From contig NZ_NPDQ01000001.1 of assembly GCF_002812125.1 (NCBI RefSeq), positions 310,001 to 374,000 of the forward strand: DNA of 64,000 bases, read 5' to 3'. Position 1 is the stretch's first letter; every line of letters begins with the position of its first letter. Source of the DNA: Leptospira brenneri (GTDB lineage: Bacteria > Spirochaetota > Leptospiria > Leptospirales > Leptospiraceae). This document shows, in pieces, positions 52,609 through 62,073 of this stretch. A program made the translations under genes and the position numbers. The notes under the pieces are model-generated. The model had not been told where the DNA came from. It ran no database searches and was given only the letters and a program-made list of their open reading frames with translations.

Positions 52609-53922
52609 TTGAAAGAACAAAAGCTAACGACAGAAAACTATAAAGGTACTCGTGATTTTTATCCAGAAGATATGCGCCTTCGCAACTATCTTTTTTCAGT
52701 GATGAAGGATGTAGTAAGATCTTACGGTTATGAAGAATACGATGGACCAATGGTGGAATCTTTGGATTTATACCGTGCCAAAACCGGTGAAGAAATCGTA
52801 GGCAAACAGATTTATAATTTTATCGATAAAGGGGATCGTGAAGTAGCGATCCGTCCAGAAATGACTCCCACCGTTGCGCGGATGGTAGCTAAAAAACTGA
52901 GAGACCTTCCTCGCCCCATTCGTTGGTTTTCAATTCCAAACTTATGGAGATATGAACAACCAGGTCTTGGTCGTCTTCGCGAACATTGGCAATTGAATGT
53001 AGATATGTTTGGTGTGACTAGCCAGAGAGCCGAATTAGAGATTTTGGCTTTAGCATGTGATATTCTTTTTGCTTTTGGTGCACCCAGAAATAGTTTTAAA
53101 GTCACAATTTCTCACAGATCACTTCTCGATGAATTTTTGTTAGATGGTTTGAAGGTAAGTGCAAATCAAGCTCACGAAGTTTCTAAGATTTTGGACAAAA
53201 AAAACAAAATTACGGAAGATGAGTATATCGCTCTTGTTTCGAAAACAATTCCGAATGATCCAACGGCGGTTTCAAAGATAAATTTATTTTTAGCTGCAAC
53301 TACAGAAACACTCGGACAAATTCCTGGAATCAAGGAAGAAACACGTAACACAATCCAAACATTGTTTGAAGATTTAAAAACCATTGGATTACAAGATATT
53401 ATATATTTTGATCCATCCGTGGTTCGTGGGTTTGATTATTACACAGGTTTTATTTTTGAAATTTTTGATACTTCTCCTCAAAACAAACGTTCATTATATG
53501 GCGGAGGGAGGTATGATAATTTAATTGGTCTATTTTCTAACGAAGAACTTTCTGGCATTGGATTTGGGCTTGGTGATGTGACACTTCAGAACTTTTTGAC
53601 TGCACATAATTTATTACCTAGTTTTGCAAATGATGCAACGGTTTATATTCCACTTCTTGACGAAGCTTCTTTTGCAGAAAATCATAACTTCGCTCGGGAA
53701 TTACGAAAAGAAAAGATTGCTACAGAAGTCTCTTTGGTTTCTCAAAAGATGGGAAAACAACTTTCGTATGCTGAAAAAAAAGGATACCGTTGGATTTTAC
53801 TTCGTGGCGAAGATGAAATCAAAGCAGGAACTGTAACATTAAAAGATATGGTTACACGTAACCAATGGACTTCTTCTTTTTCTGAAGCACTTCAAAAGAT
53901 AAAAGAAGAGCTTTCTAAATGA
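52609..53922 (+). CDS. hisS: Histidyl-tRNA synthetase
   Basis: 437 residues, normal length. Class II synthetase with motif 2 RPEMTPTVARMVA, motif in RYEQPGLGRLREHWQ, histidine-specific VVRGFDYYTG and GGGRYDNLIG, and motif 3 GIGFGLGDV. The start is TTG 52609 (KEQKLTTENYKGTRDFYPED); no upstream alternative fits better. Its stop overlaps the PAP2 start by ATGA. The essential enzyme is embedded in an envelope operon, which links its expression to envelope genes. Confidence 0.97.
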   Translation: MKEQKLTTENYKGTRDFYPEDMRLRNYLFSVMKDVVRSYGYEEYDGPMVESLDLYRAKTGEEIVGKQIYNFIDKGDREVAIRPEMTPTVARMVAKKLRDLPRPIRWFSIPNLWRYEQPGLGRLREHWQLNVDMFGVTSQRAELEILALACDILFAFGAPRNSFKVTISHRSLLDEFLLDGLKVSANQAHEVSKILDKKNKITEDEYIALVSKTIPNDPTAVSKINLFLAATTETLGQIPGIKEETRNTIQTLFEDLKTIGLQDIIYFDPSVVRGFDYYTGFIFEIFDTSPQNKRSLYGGGRYDNLIGLFSNEELSGIGFGLGDVTLQNFLTAHNLLPSFANDATVYIPLLDEASFAENHNFARELRKEKIATEVSLVSQKMGKQLSYAEKKGYRWILLRGEDEIKAGTVTLKDMVTRNQWTSSFSEALQKIKEELSK

Positions 53923-54452
53923 ATTTGATTTCTGCTATCGACTTAAAGTTTTCGATTTGGATTCAAAAAAACTTACACCACCCAAAACTAAGTTGGGTAT
54001 TGTCAAGAGTGAATCGTGGAGAAATGTTCGCTCTTGTTTTGTTGCCACTTATGTTTTTAAGTGATCTTTACAAACCTGTTTACTTTAGTTTACCGTTTGT
54101 TCTAGTATTTACATATTTAACAGACCGATTGGTTTTGGTTTTGAAAAAATACTTCGCTAGAAAACGTCCCCTAGTCAGTGTTATGGGAAAAGTGGATTCC
54201 AATCCTGATATGAAACATTCCTTTCCTTCTGCACATAGTGCCAATTCGATTGTTGTATCGACAATTTTGGTTTTTGCGTTTCATGAAAGTCCATATTTCT
54301 TTTTTTTCAGTTTGTTTGCTGGTGTGGGTAGGCTTCTTACTTTACATCATTTTGTAAGTGATATTGTGGGAGGATGGATCATTGGTTTTGGAATTGGACT
54401 CATTGCAGTTTTCATTCATTATTATCTTTGGCCTTATTTTTTAATATTATGA
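53919..54452 (+). CDS. PAP2-family phosphatase
   Basis: 177 residues with about five membrane segments. The three PAP2 motifs are [10 protein letters not shown] (KxxxxxxRP), PSAHS (in place of PSGH) and [12 protein letters not shown] (SRxxxxxHxxxD variant). It should dephosphorylate an isoprenoid or glycerolipid phosphate at the membrane. It overlaps hisS and the acyltransferase gene by four bases each, so translation is coupled. Confidence 0.85.
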   Translation: MNLISAIDLKFSIWIQKNLHHPKLSWVLSRVNRGEMFALVLLPLMFLSDLYKPVYFSLPFVLVFTYLTDRLVLVLKKYFARKRPLVSVMGKVDSNPDMKHSFPSAHSANSIVVSTILVFAFHESPYFFFFSLFAGVGRLLTLHHFVSDIVGGWIIGFGIGLIAVFIHYYLWPYFLIL

Positions 54453-55360
54453 AACATATTGGATATTTTATTTCATTTTTAATCGTTTATTTGTTCTATT
54501 TTCCGTTTAAGGTTCTTCCATATAAATGGTGTTTGGCGTATGGAATTTTTTTAACCAAACTCATTTATCCTTTAGATAAAAAACATAGAAAGGTTGCAGC
54601 GGATAATATTCGTTTTGCTTTCCCTGCATATTCGGAAGATCAGATTCTAAACTTGGTAAAGGCTCATTATCGTCATTTGGGTATCCTTCTTGCTCATACA
54701 CTTTGGGCACCAAGAATGACTCGAAAATGGTTGGATGAAAACCTAGTTGTTGATGCTGAAAGTTTAAATATCGAAGAAGAAACTAAAAAACAAGGAGTGG
54801 GAGTGATTTTGATTTCAGGTCACTTTGGTACTTGGGAAATTTTAGTTCAATTTTTAGGAATCAGAATGAAGGGTGGGGGAATCTACAAAAAAGTTAGAAA
54901 TCCTTTTGTAGATCAGTTACTCCGTCGGATGCGATCCAAAAACGGTGTTGTCCTTGTCCCCGTACAAGAATCCACACAGGTCATTAAACTTCTCAAACAA
55001 GGGTATTGGATTGGTTTTGGTGCTGATCAGAACGCTGGGAAAGCTGGAATTTTTGTTCCCTTTATGAACAGACAAGCATCTACCTTTGTAGGGCCGGCAC
55101 TGATGGCCTATTTAACCGGGGCAAAGATGTTATACTATTCAGTGTTAGCTGGCGAGGGTGGGAAGGTAATCGTTCGAGTTAAAGATTTAGGTTTTGTGGA
55201 TAAAAAACTTTATCCTTCAAAAGATGATGTGATCAGACATTATACTGAACTTTGGACAAAAACTTTGGAAGAAGAAGTGAAATTGTTTCCGGAGCAGTAT
55301 TTTTGGGTCCACCGTCGTTGGAGAACCCAACCTCAACTGCAAGAAACCGGAAACAATTAA
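54449..55360 (+). CDS. LpxL/HtrB-family lipid acyltransferase
   Basis: 303 residues from ATG 54449 (MKHIGYF), which overlaps the PAP2 stop; the frame upstream to 54374 is a shadow. One N-terminal membrane segment. The catalytic HX4(D/E) motif is H125-FGTW-E130 in [31 protein letters not shown] and [15 protein letters not shown] fit the LpxL family. It likely adds an acyl chain to lipid A or a related lipid; the chain and position are unknown. A strong terminator follows at 55368. Confidence 0.85.
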   Translation: MKHIGYFISFLIVYLFYFPFKVLPYKWCLAYGIFLTKLIYPLDKKHRKVAADNIRFAFPAYSEDQILNLVKAHYRHLGILLAHTLWAPRMTRKWLDENLVVDAESLNIEEETKKQGVGVILISGHFGTWEILVQFLGIRMKGGGIYKKVRNPFVDQLLRRMRSKNGVVLVPVQESTQVIKLLKQGYWIGFGADQNAGKAGIFVPFMNRQASTFVGPALMAYLTGAKMLYYSVLAGEGGKVIVRVKDLGFVDKKLYPSKDDVIRHYTELWTKTLEEEVKLFPEQYFWVHRRWRTQPQLQETGNN

Positions 55361-55367
55361 TCGTTGT

Positions 55368-55409
55368 GAAAGGATTGGGAATTTAGAAATCCAATCCTTT
55401 CCAATTTTT
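55368..55409 (+). terminator. Rho-independent terminator of the hisS-acyltransferase operon
   Basis: GAAAGGATTGG (55368-55378) and CCAATCCTTTC (55391-55401) make an eleven-base-pair perfect stem, followed by a T-rich tract (55405-55409). It begins eight bases after the acyltransferase stop. Confidence 0.75.
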
Positions 55410-55415
55410 ACAAAT

Positions 55416-55434
55416 CTCGGAGTTACTCTCCGAG
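55416..55434 (-). terminator. Hairpin at the end of pntA
   Basis: CTCGGAG (55416-55422) and CTCCGAG (55428-55434) form a perfect seven-base-pair stem with a five-base loop. The minus-strand stop of pntA (55423-55425) lies in the loop. T residues after the stem on the minus strand are few, so it may work jointly with the neighbouring stem. Confidence 0.45.
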
Positions 55435-56550
55435 AAGTGCTAGTGTTGGTTTGTGACGGACTACTCCATTTTCAGCAATCATACATGCATTGATGATTTC
55501 ATCTTCTAAGTTAATGTTGAATTGTTTTTCTTTATTCACAAAAAGTTTTAGAAAGTTCACGATATTCTTTGCATACATTTTACTTGCATCCATTGGCTGT
55601 GTACTTTGAAGGTTTGAATTTCCGATCACAGTGATTCCTTTATAAACAATGGTTTTATCGTTTTCTGTGACTTCACAGTTACCACCGTTTACAGCCGCTA
55701 AGTCTACAATCACTGAACCTTGTCGCATAGTATCAACCATGGCTTTAGTGATGAGAACAGGAGCTTTTTTTCCTGGAATGAGAGCTGTTGTGATGATGAT
55801 ATCAGCTTTTTCAGCATACTTTGCAATGGCTTCTTTTTGTCTGCGTTGGTAGTCTTCTGTTTGTTCAACCGCATAACCACCAGTATTTGATGCATCAGCA
55901 GCACCTTCTACTTCCACAAATTTAGCACCAAGAGACATACACTGTTCTTTTACTTCCGGTCTTGTATCAAATACATCAACAACAGCACCTAATCGACGAG
56001 AAGTTGCAATGGCTTGGAGTCCAGCAACACCGGCACCTAGGATGAGAACTCTGGCTGGAGTGATCGTTCCGGCTGCAGTGGTTAACATTGGGAAAAAGCG
56101 ACTGTAGTTAGACGCAGCAAGTAAAACGGCTTTGTATCCTGATACAGTTGCTTGGCTACTGAGAACATCCATAGATTGTGCACGAGTGATTCGTGGAATG
56201 GTATCCATAGAGAAAATTTTAAAAGAGGCACTTGCAACTTCTTTTACTTTTTTTGGGAAAGCGAGAGGGGAAAGAGTTGCGATGTAAATTTTATCTTTGC
56301 CAATTTTTTTGGCACTTGCTTCATCCAATGTATGAATAGAAACTACAATGTCTGATCCAGAAAGAATCGCATCTTTGGACTCCACCGTTGCACCAACATC
56401 TTTGTAATCTTGGTCGGAGAAAAACGCATTGTCCCCTGCAGTTGTTTCAACCGAAACAGTGAAACCTAACTTTTTTAGTGGATCAACAACATCAGGAGTG
56501 ATTGCCACTCTGTTTTCATAAGATGGTTCTTTAATTACGCCTATTTTCAT
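55423..56550 (-). CDS. pntA: NAD(P) transhydrogenase alpha subunit (domain 1), PntA-like
   Basis: 375 residues. MKIGVIKEPSYENRVAITP at the N-terminus and LGAGVAGLQAIATSRRLGA for NAD binding are typical of PntA and alanine dehydrogenase. PAADASNTGGYAVE-like EVEGAADASNTGGYA and TTALIPGKKAPVLIT favour the transhydrogenase subunit. The polypeptide ends without the membrane helices, as in three-subunit transhydrogenases. The usual partner genes pntAB and pntB are not next to it; the operon ends here. It starts one base after the UDP-glucuronate decarboxylase stop. Confidence 0.8.
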   Translation of the reverse strand: MKIGVIKEPSYENRVAITPDVVDPLKKLGFTVSVETTAGDNAFFSDQDYKDVGATVESKDAILSGSDIVVSIHTLDEASAKKIGKDKIYIATLSPLAFPKKVKEVASASFKIFSMDTIPRITRAQSMDVLSSQATVSGYKAVLLAASNYSRFFPMLTTAAGTITPARVLILGAGVAGLQAIATSRRLGAVVDVFDTRPEVKEQCMSLGAKFVEVEGAADASNTGGYAVEQTEDYQRRQKEAIAKYAEKADIIITTALIPGKKAPVLITKAMVDTMRQGSVIVDLAAVNGGNCEVTENDKTIVYKGITVIGNSNLQSTQPMDASKMYAKNIVNFLKLFVNKEKQFNINLEDEIINACMIAENGVVRHKPTLALLGE

Positions 56551-56551
56551 T

Positions 56552-57484
56552 TTATACTCTTTTACTAAAATATTCGATGGTTTTTTTTACGCCTTCTACG
56601 AGAGGGACGGTCGTTGAATAATTCAATTTTTCTTTCGCTAAACCGAGGTTTGGTTTTCTTCTTGTTGGGTCATCTTGTGGAAGTGGTAGGTAAATGATTT
56701 TTGATTTACTTCCTGTTTCTTTGATTACGAGTTCCGCTAATTCTTTTACAGTGAATTCGCCATCGTTTCCTAAGTTCACAGGTCCAATGAAACCGTCTTT
56801 GTTCATCATGGAAATGATCCCACGAACTAAATCATCAACATAACAGAAAGAACGTGTTTGGCTTCCGTCCCCATATATCGTAATGTCTTCACCGCGTAAT
56901 GCTTGTACGATGAAGTTACTCACCACACGACCATCATCAGGGATCATTCTTGGGCCATAGGTATTAAAAATACGGATGACTCGGATGTCCACCCCGTGTT
57001 GGCGGTGGTAGTCGAAACATAATGTTTCAGCGACTCGTTTCCCTTCGTCATAACAGCTACGGATCCCAATGGTATTTACATTTCCCCAATAGGATTCTGT
57101 TTGTGGGTGTTCGAGTGGGTTTCCGTATACTTCCGAAGTACTGGCTTGGAGGATTCTCGCCTTCACCCGTTTGGCAAGCCCAAGCATATTGGTCATACCC
57201 AAAACATTGGTTTTGATGGTTTTGATGGGATTACTTTGGTAGTGAACGGGGGAGGCAGGGCATGCCATATTGTAGATCTCGTCTACTTCCAATTTGATTG
57301 GGTCCGTGATATCGTGTCGGATCAGCTCAAAATTTGGATTTGAGAGAAGGTGAGTTAGGTTTTCTTTTCGTCCGGTATGGAAATTATCCAAAACGATGAT
57401 TTGGTTCCCTGCGTTGAGAAGAGTTTCTGCCAAATGAGAACCGATGAATCCGGCTCCACCTGTGATAAGGATTCTTTTTGCCAT
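56552..57484 (-). CDS. UDP-glucuronate decarboxylase (UDP-xylose synthase-like)
   Basis: 310 residues. Extended [16 protein letters not shown] (8-20), [11 protein letters not shown] (37-47), [17 protein letters not shown], catalytic YDEGKR near 144-149, and [10 protein letters not shown]. These are hallmarks of UXS, which makes UDP-xylose from UDP-glucuronate. UDP-xylose or derived sugars would feed surface glycans. pntA follows without spacing. Confidence 0.92.
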   Translation of the reverse strand: MAKRILITGGAGFIGSHLAETLLNAGNQIIVLDNFHTGRKENLTHLLSNPNFELIRHDITDPIKLEVDEIYNMACPASPVHYQSNPIKTIKTNVLGMTNMLGLAKRVKARILQASTSEVYGNPLEHPQTESYWGNVNTIGIRSCYDEGKRVAETLCFDYHRQHGVDIRVIRIFNTYGPRMIPDDGRVVSNFIVQALRGEDITIYGDGSQTRSFCYVDDLVRGIISMMNKDGFIGPVNLGNDGEFTVKELAELVIKETGSKSKIIYLPLPQDDPTRRKPNLGLAKEKLNYSTTVPLVEGVKKTIEYFSKRV

Positions 57485-57512
57485 TGAGATTCTATATTTA
57501 TGAAGTCGGTGT

Positions 57513-57539
57513 CCTCGGCAAATGAAAATTTGCGTGAGG
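57513..57539. promoter_or_regulatory. Intercistronic hairpin between the M50 and UXS genes
   Basis: GCAAAT (57518-57523), a GAAA tetraloop and ATTTGC (57528-57533), with outer CCTC/GAGG pairs (57513-57516 and 57536-57539). It sits between the M50 stop and the UXS start on the minus strand and has no T-tract. It could be an RNA-processing or stability element. Confidence 0.35.
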
Positions 57540-57541
57540 CC

Positions 57542-58423
57542 TTAAGGACTATTGTCTTTGGGAGGGAAGTCTTGGAACAAATTTGGGGGCAAAACGATCC
57601 CACTTTCAGGATCCACACCTCGTTTTTCCAGCCAGAGTTTTGCCTCAGGGGAAAGGTCACCAGGGAACCTCTCAAAAGACTCTTCCATTTCCGGAATTTC
57701 ATGAGATTCTTCATGGCTGAGCGAACTTCGTAGAGACATAAAAATAATTCCGATGCTAAGGAGTGACCAAAGGGTCGCGATCATATAACCAAGAATGACC
57801 ACAACAGTCGGGACTTCCTGATTTTGCAAATCCTCGGGTCCAAGACCCGCCATCCAAAAAGCTAGGATTCCTGCATCGGTTTCTGTGAGTCTTTCCGCAA
57901 AGTCAGAGAGATCATACAAAGAATAGAGGGAAATACTTGTACCTAAAAAAACCAAGGAGAGGATGGATATCGTCTCACCTAACATTCCTGTAACGAGAAT
58001 TCCCACACCCCAAAAGATACCCGTAAAGTAAGCGAGGTCTCCTAATTTGGAATACAATACACTGACGGAGATAAGAAACAATCCAAACAAAATCATTGTT
58101 TGGCGAGCATGGCGACCTTGAAATCCTAATCGGAGTAAAAATGCCCCGACAAGGGAGGAACCAATGTATCCTGCAGAAACTACCAAAATAAAGGAACCGC
58201 GAAAAGAAGCAGGAACCGCAATAGTTTCCCCACCTTCGTTTCCATGAAGCGCTATTCCTTTCACAACTCCGCCACTAAAGAGGGCGGCTGTGGCATGACA
58301 AATTTCGTGAATGAGTACAACAAATTCTTTGAGGTAAGATGTGAATTGGTGGTCCCAAAACGCCACCAAACTCAGAATCAAAGATAGAAAAATGACAAAC
58401 TTAACCGGTTTTTCTGCCATCAT
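57542..58423 (-). CDS. M50-like membrane metalloprotease
   Basis: 293 residues with several membrane segments. The zinc-binding HEICH (His39, Glu40, His43) lies in the second hydrophobic stretch, as in site-2-type M50B-like proteases. The rest is hydrophobic with FGLFLISVSVLYS and other helices; the C-terminal 60 residues are charged and soluble. The second M50 motif (NxxPxPxxDG) is not obvious, so activity is uncertain. A second in-frame ATG (58420) follows the first immediately. It starts 15 bases after the SpoIIE phosphatase stop. Confidence 0.7.
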   Translation of the reverse strand: MMAEKPVKFVIFLSLILSLVAFWDHQFTSYLKEFVVLIHEICHATAALFSGGVVKGIALHGNEGGETIAVPASFRGSFILVVSAGYIGSSLVGAFLLRLGFQGRHARQTMILFGLFLISVSVLYSKLGDLAYFTGIFWGVGILVTGMLGETISILSLVFLGTSISLYSLYDLSDFAERLTETDAGILAFWMAGLGPEDLQNQEVPTVVVILGYMIATLWSLLSIGIIFMSLRSSLSHEESHEIPEMEESFERFPGDLSPEAKLWLEKRGVDPESGIVLPPNLFQDFPPKDNSP

Positions 58424-58438
58424 CAGTTTCAGTATCGG

Positions 58439-60808
58439 CTAGTTTGGTGTAAAAGAAAGACCAATAAATGTAATATCATCCGATTGTTCTCGGTTCCCGC
58501 GAAAATTTGCCATTTTCGTTTCTAATAAGGGAGGGATTTCTTTTACGGTTTTTTGGGCGTTGAAATGCAAAAATTCAATTAATGTTTCTTCCCCGAAAAT
58601 TTCATCTCGTTCACTAAAGGCTTCCGTGATTCCATCGGAATAAAGAAAGAGTTTGGTTCCCGGAAGTAGTTTTAATTCTTGGGCATGGTAATCGGTTTCT
58701 AAAATTCCAAGAACCCGTTGTGTTTTAGAATGTAATTTGATTTGTCCATCGGCTCTCATTTCAATGAGAGAAAGATGTCCAGCATTCACATATTTAAAAA
58801 TATTTTCTTTCGAATCAAAAATTCCACCGAGTAAGGTCATAAACTCGTTTCCTTTGTAACGAGCTCGGAAAAACGAATTGATTTCACGGAATAATCCTTC
58901 GAGAGATGTACCATTACGAAGTTGTTCTCTAACAATTCCTTTAATAGCACTGACTAAAAATCCAGTTCCAAGTCCGTGACCTGCCACATCACCTAACAGT
59001 ACAATCATTTTTGTTTGAGAAACGGGAATGATATCTAAGTAATCACCTGAAATTCCCACAGCGGGTTTAGAAATGTAACCATAATCAATCCCTTTAACCT
59101 CACTAGGTAAAATGAGTCGAAGTGTATTGTCTACGATAGATGCAGTTTGGATATCACGAACTATTTTACGTTTTTGAATTTCGTCTTCTAACAAACTATA
59201 ATTTTCGAGTAACAGCCCTGAAATTTTAACAACTTCATTGATGAATTTTAATTCTCCAATGGAGAAATATTTTTTATCTAACTTCTCTCCAATGAGAATC
59301 ATTGCCTGAATGTTTTTTCTGTTCGAAGAAGAATCATAAGAAGGAAATGCTAACTGAACGTTTAATCCTTTTAGGAAATTATATAATGTTTCGCGTAAAC
59401 CAATTCCATATTCGAGATGTGAGGTGACGGTGACACGGTCAGTGCTTGTGAAATAATTCCAAATTTCCGATTGGGAGGAGATCCGAACAAAATCAATGTT
59501 TTTGAGATCAGTACTTGCGAACCGGTCTCCCGGAATTAAGATGATGATATTGGAAACACTTAAGGTTTCTCTCACGGTGCGAGTGATGGTCAGGATTGTC
59601 TTTCGCATCGAAAGCGGAGAAGATAAAAGAGCTGTGATTTTATTGATTCCTTCACTTAACTTTGGGTTTTGTTCAAAGAACCAATAATCAAAGAATTCTT
59701 TGACTCGTAATTTCAATGGAATGAGATAAGCGGTGACAAGGAATAAGTAAATAAGATTAAACACCCAACGGTCTTTTAGGTAACGAATGGGAAGAATAAA
59801 ATCTAAAATAAAAATAGATCCAATATAGGTTCCAAGAATGATCGATACCAAAATTAAAGTGACAATACTTGGTGTAAAAATCACGAGAGAAGGAACAAAA
59901 GTATATCGGTATGTTCCGTAAAAGAAAGAAAGGATAAACAAAAGATAGGTTACAACAAAAAGAGATCTGTGTACAAAAAACCAAGGATATCCATCAAAGA
60001 ATAGAATACTAATTGGAAGTGCCACATACAAAAAAATAGAAAATACTAAAACAATTCTTTTGAGAAGAGCCTCTTCTTGTGGTTTAGATTTAACAATTTC
60101 ATAAATGTTTGCAACGATGTTAACAGAACCAAATAATACAGTGATTGCATGAGCAACTAAAACAATTCTTTCGATCAGTAACATGTCGTACTTTTCTTGA
60201 GATGCGATCATTGCCATGATAAAAGAAATTAATATTTGCGGTAATAGCCATTTGGAATTGATTTCTTTGCCGCGGAGCCTATTGATTAGGTGGTATTGTA
60301 AAAAACTTCCTAAATAAAGGGTTAGGATAAATAAAAATATGGAATTTTGGAAAGTAAGGACAAAAACATTGGAAAGGATGACAAGACCAAAGTTAAAGAA
60401 AAAACCAAATATCAAAGCATCTCTTGTAGAATAATAAAAATATACTGCGATTGCTAAACTAAAAAATGCTAAAAATAAATCAGAAAAAAATACTCCTAAA
60501 ACATCTGTTTTGCGAATTGTTTTTAGTTTAAAGTTTTCTTCATAAATATTTCCTTTATTGTCTTTGATATGTAAAGGATAAGAATCGATGTTTGAGAAAT
60601 CAGAGATGGATTCAAAATTTTCTAAATCTTCTTGAACAATAGTATTTCCCCAGTGGGCCCGATTTCCTTCGCCAATATTTACAATGAGACCTGAAGGGTA
60701 ATGGTAAAAAGGCAGTCTTTTGGTATTGTTTTGAAATCCAATAAAAGCAAAAAGAAGGATCAAAAAAAATAAAAGAGAAGAGAGTATGGTAATCGTAAGT
60801 TCTCTCAT
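58439..60808 (-). CDS. Membrane GAF-SpoIIE phosphatase
   Basis: 789 residues. A first membrane helix, a short external domain (about 30-105) and a block of about seven helices (108-385) precede a GAF-like region (about 400-550) and a SpoIIE/PP2C domain (about 570-789). The catalytic Asp residues are present in GISGDYLDI and GDVAGHGLGTG, with SDGITEAF and SDDITFIG later. It should dephosphorylate Ser or Thr on a STAS-type partner in response to an envelope signal. It overlaps the pseudo-SpoIIE gene upstream by ATGA. Confidence 0.88.
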   Translation of the reverse strand: MRELTITILSSLLFFLILLFAFIGFQNNTKRLPFYHYPSGLIVNIGEGNRAHWGNTIVQEDLENFESISDFSNIDSYPLHIKDNKGNIYEENFKLKTIRKTDVLGVFFSDLFLAFFSLAIAVYFYYSTRDALIFGFFFNFGLVILSNVFVLTFQNSIFLFILTLYLGSFLQYHLINRLRGKEINSKWLLPQILISFIMAMIASQEKYDMLLIERIVLVAHAITVLFGSVNIVANIYEIVKSKPQEEALLKRIVLVFSIFLYVALPISILFFDGYPWFFVHRSLFVVTYLLFILSFFYGTYRYTFVPSLVIFTPSIVTLILVSIILGTYIGSIFILDFILPIRYLKDRWVFNLIYLFLVTAYLIPLKLRVKEFFDYWFFEQNPKLSEGINKITALLSSPLSMRKTILTITRTVRETLSVSNIIILIPGDRFASTDLKNIDFVRISSQSEIWNYFTSTDRVTVTSHLEYGIGLRETLYNFLKGLNVQLAFPSYDSSSNRKNIQAMILIGEKLDKKYFSIGELKFINEVVKISGLLLENYSLLEDEIQKRKIVRDIQTASIVDNTLRLILPSEVKGIDYGYISKPAVGISGDYLDIIPVSQTKMIVLLGDVAGHGLGTGFLVSAIKGIVREQLRNGTSLEGLFREINSFFRARYKGNEFMTLLGGIFDSKENIFKYVNAGHLSLIEMRADGQIKLHSKTQRVLGILETDYHAQELKLLPGTKLFLYSDGITEAFSERDEIFGEETLIEFLHFNAQKTVKEIPPLLETKMANFRGNREQSDDITFIGLSFTPN

Positions 60809-62073
60809 TTGATTTCTGGCTCTTCGAAATTAAATTTGAGTAAGGGTTCTCCGCGTTGTTGGATGATGATAGGACCTTTATCCATATTGATCATATTTTT
60901 CCATCCCATACTTGCTACAACTTCCTCAGCATTTCTCGTAATTCGGAATTGTTTTCCCTCTTGAACAATATAAAGTTCAGAGTGTCCAATTTTTCCTATA
61001 ATCAGCTCATAGTTTTCTTTCCAGTCTAACTTTTGAAAGGTGGATTGGATTAAGGATTTGATATCGGAAAAACCTTTTAAAATTCTGAGTCTGGATTGGG
61101 AATACACAACTCCTAGGATATAAGAAAGGATAATACCAATATGTTGGTAAGATTTTCCTGCGTTGAGGATAACAAAAAACCAACTGCCATCTTCTACTTG
61201 AAAGAATTCGATCAGATTTCTATTGGTTCTTTTGAAAGCTGTGATTTTCCAACCTAGGAGTTCAGGAATGGTTCCTGTTTCCAAAAGGTTTTGAACACGT
61301 ACTGCATACTCAGCTTCTTTTTGGTATTTTTTATTTTCTGAAATATGATAAGAAAGAATATGATTATGGATGGTTAGGGCGGATTGACCTGCGAGTAATG
61401 ACAAACTGTTCGCAGCTTCCGCATTGGGTATATTAGATACGGCAATAAACCCAAAAAGTTTTTCCCTAAAGATAAATGGATAAATGTAGTTCGCATGAAG
61501 TTCCATGAAGTCATTGTTTATGTTTTCATGTGAATAGGTTTCAGCAACGGATGCTCCATTTCTTTTGGTGAGTAAAAAGGATTGAAAACTTGTTTTTACA
61601 ATAATGTCCTTTGTGGGACTTAATTTTTTTTGACGACCACGAAAGTAGGAGTGAAAGGCAAAGGTTCCATTTTGCGTGAGTACGGCCATCGTTCCCGAAT
61701 GGCTTCCTGTAATTTTTACCATATCAGGAAAAACATTTTTAATTAAAGCGTCAAAGTTAAATCGTTTGATGGCTTGTCTGTAAGACTCTGCGTCTTCTGT
61801 TAGGTATTCCGAAAGAAACCTTGTCCTTATGTAACGGGTGAGTCTTTCGATAATGGGTAAATATAAAATCAAAGCGAAGGCACTGGTTAATAATAAAGCC
61901 AGTTCCAAATGATAAGACATTTGTTCTGGAATTTGTGAAAGTATCAAAAAATAAGAAAGATATACAAGTAGGATAAATAAAGTACGTGTGAAAATATTGG
62001 TTACCGAAAGTTTTAATTGATAACTAGAAGGTAAAAAATATTTTAACGAATTTTTGAACTTACCAGAATTCAT
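60805..62073 (-). CDS. Membrane GAF protein with degenerate SpoIIE-like domain
   Basis: 422 residues from ATG 62073 (ATGA overlap with argJ); a longer frame to 62127 lies inside argJ. Two membrane segments (about 31-47 and 57-75), a GAF-like region (about 105-240) and a C-terminal part (255-415) that follows the SpoIIE layout (LLETGTIPELLGWKI, then FFQVEDGSWFFVI, then GIILSYILGVVYSQ). The metal-binding positions are lost: the GDYxD site reads RNLIEFF and the DxxGHG site reads LNAGKSYQ. It is thus a probable pseudophosphatase paired with the intact enzyme downstream. Confidence 0.7.
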   Translation of the reverse strand: MNSGKFKNSLKYFLPSSYQLKLSVTNIFTRTLFILLVYLSYFLILSQIPEQMSYHLELALLLTSAFALILYLPIIERLTRYIRTRFLSEYLTEDAESYRQAIKRFNFDALIKNVFPDMVKITGSHSGTMAVLTQNGTFAFHSYFRGRQKKLSPTKDIIVKTSFQSFLLTKRNGASVAETYSHENINNDFMELHANYIYPFIFREKLFGFIAVSNIPNAEAANSLSLLAGQSALTIHNHILSYHISENKKYQKEAEYAVRVQNLLETGTIPELLGWKITAFKRTNRNLIEFFQVEDGSWFFVILNAGKSYQHIGIILSYILGVVYSQSRLRILKGFSDIKSLIQSTFQKLDWKENYELIIGKIGHSELYIVQEGKQFRITRNAEEVVASMGWKNMINMDKGPIIIQQRGEPLLKFNFEEPEIK

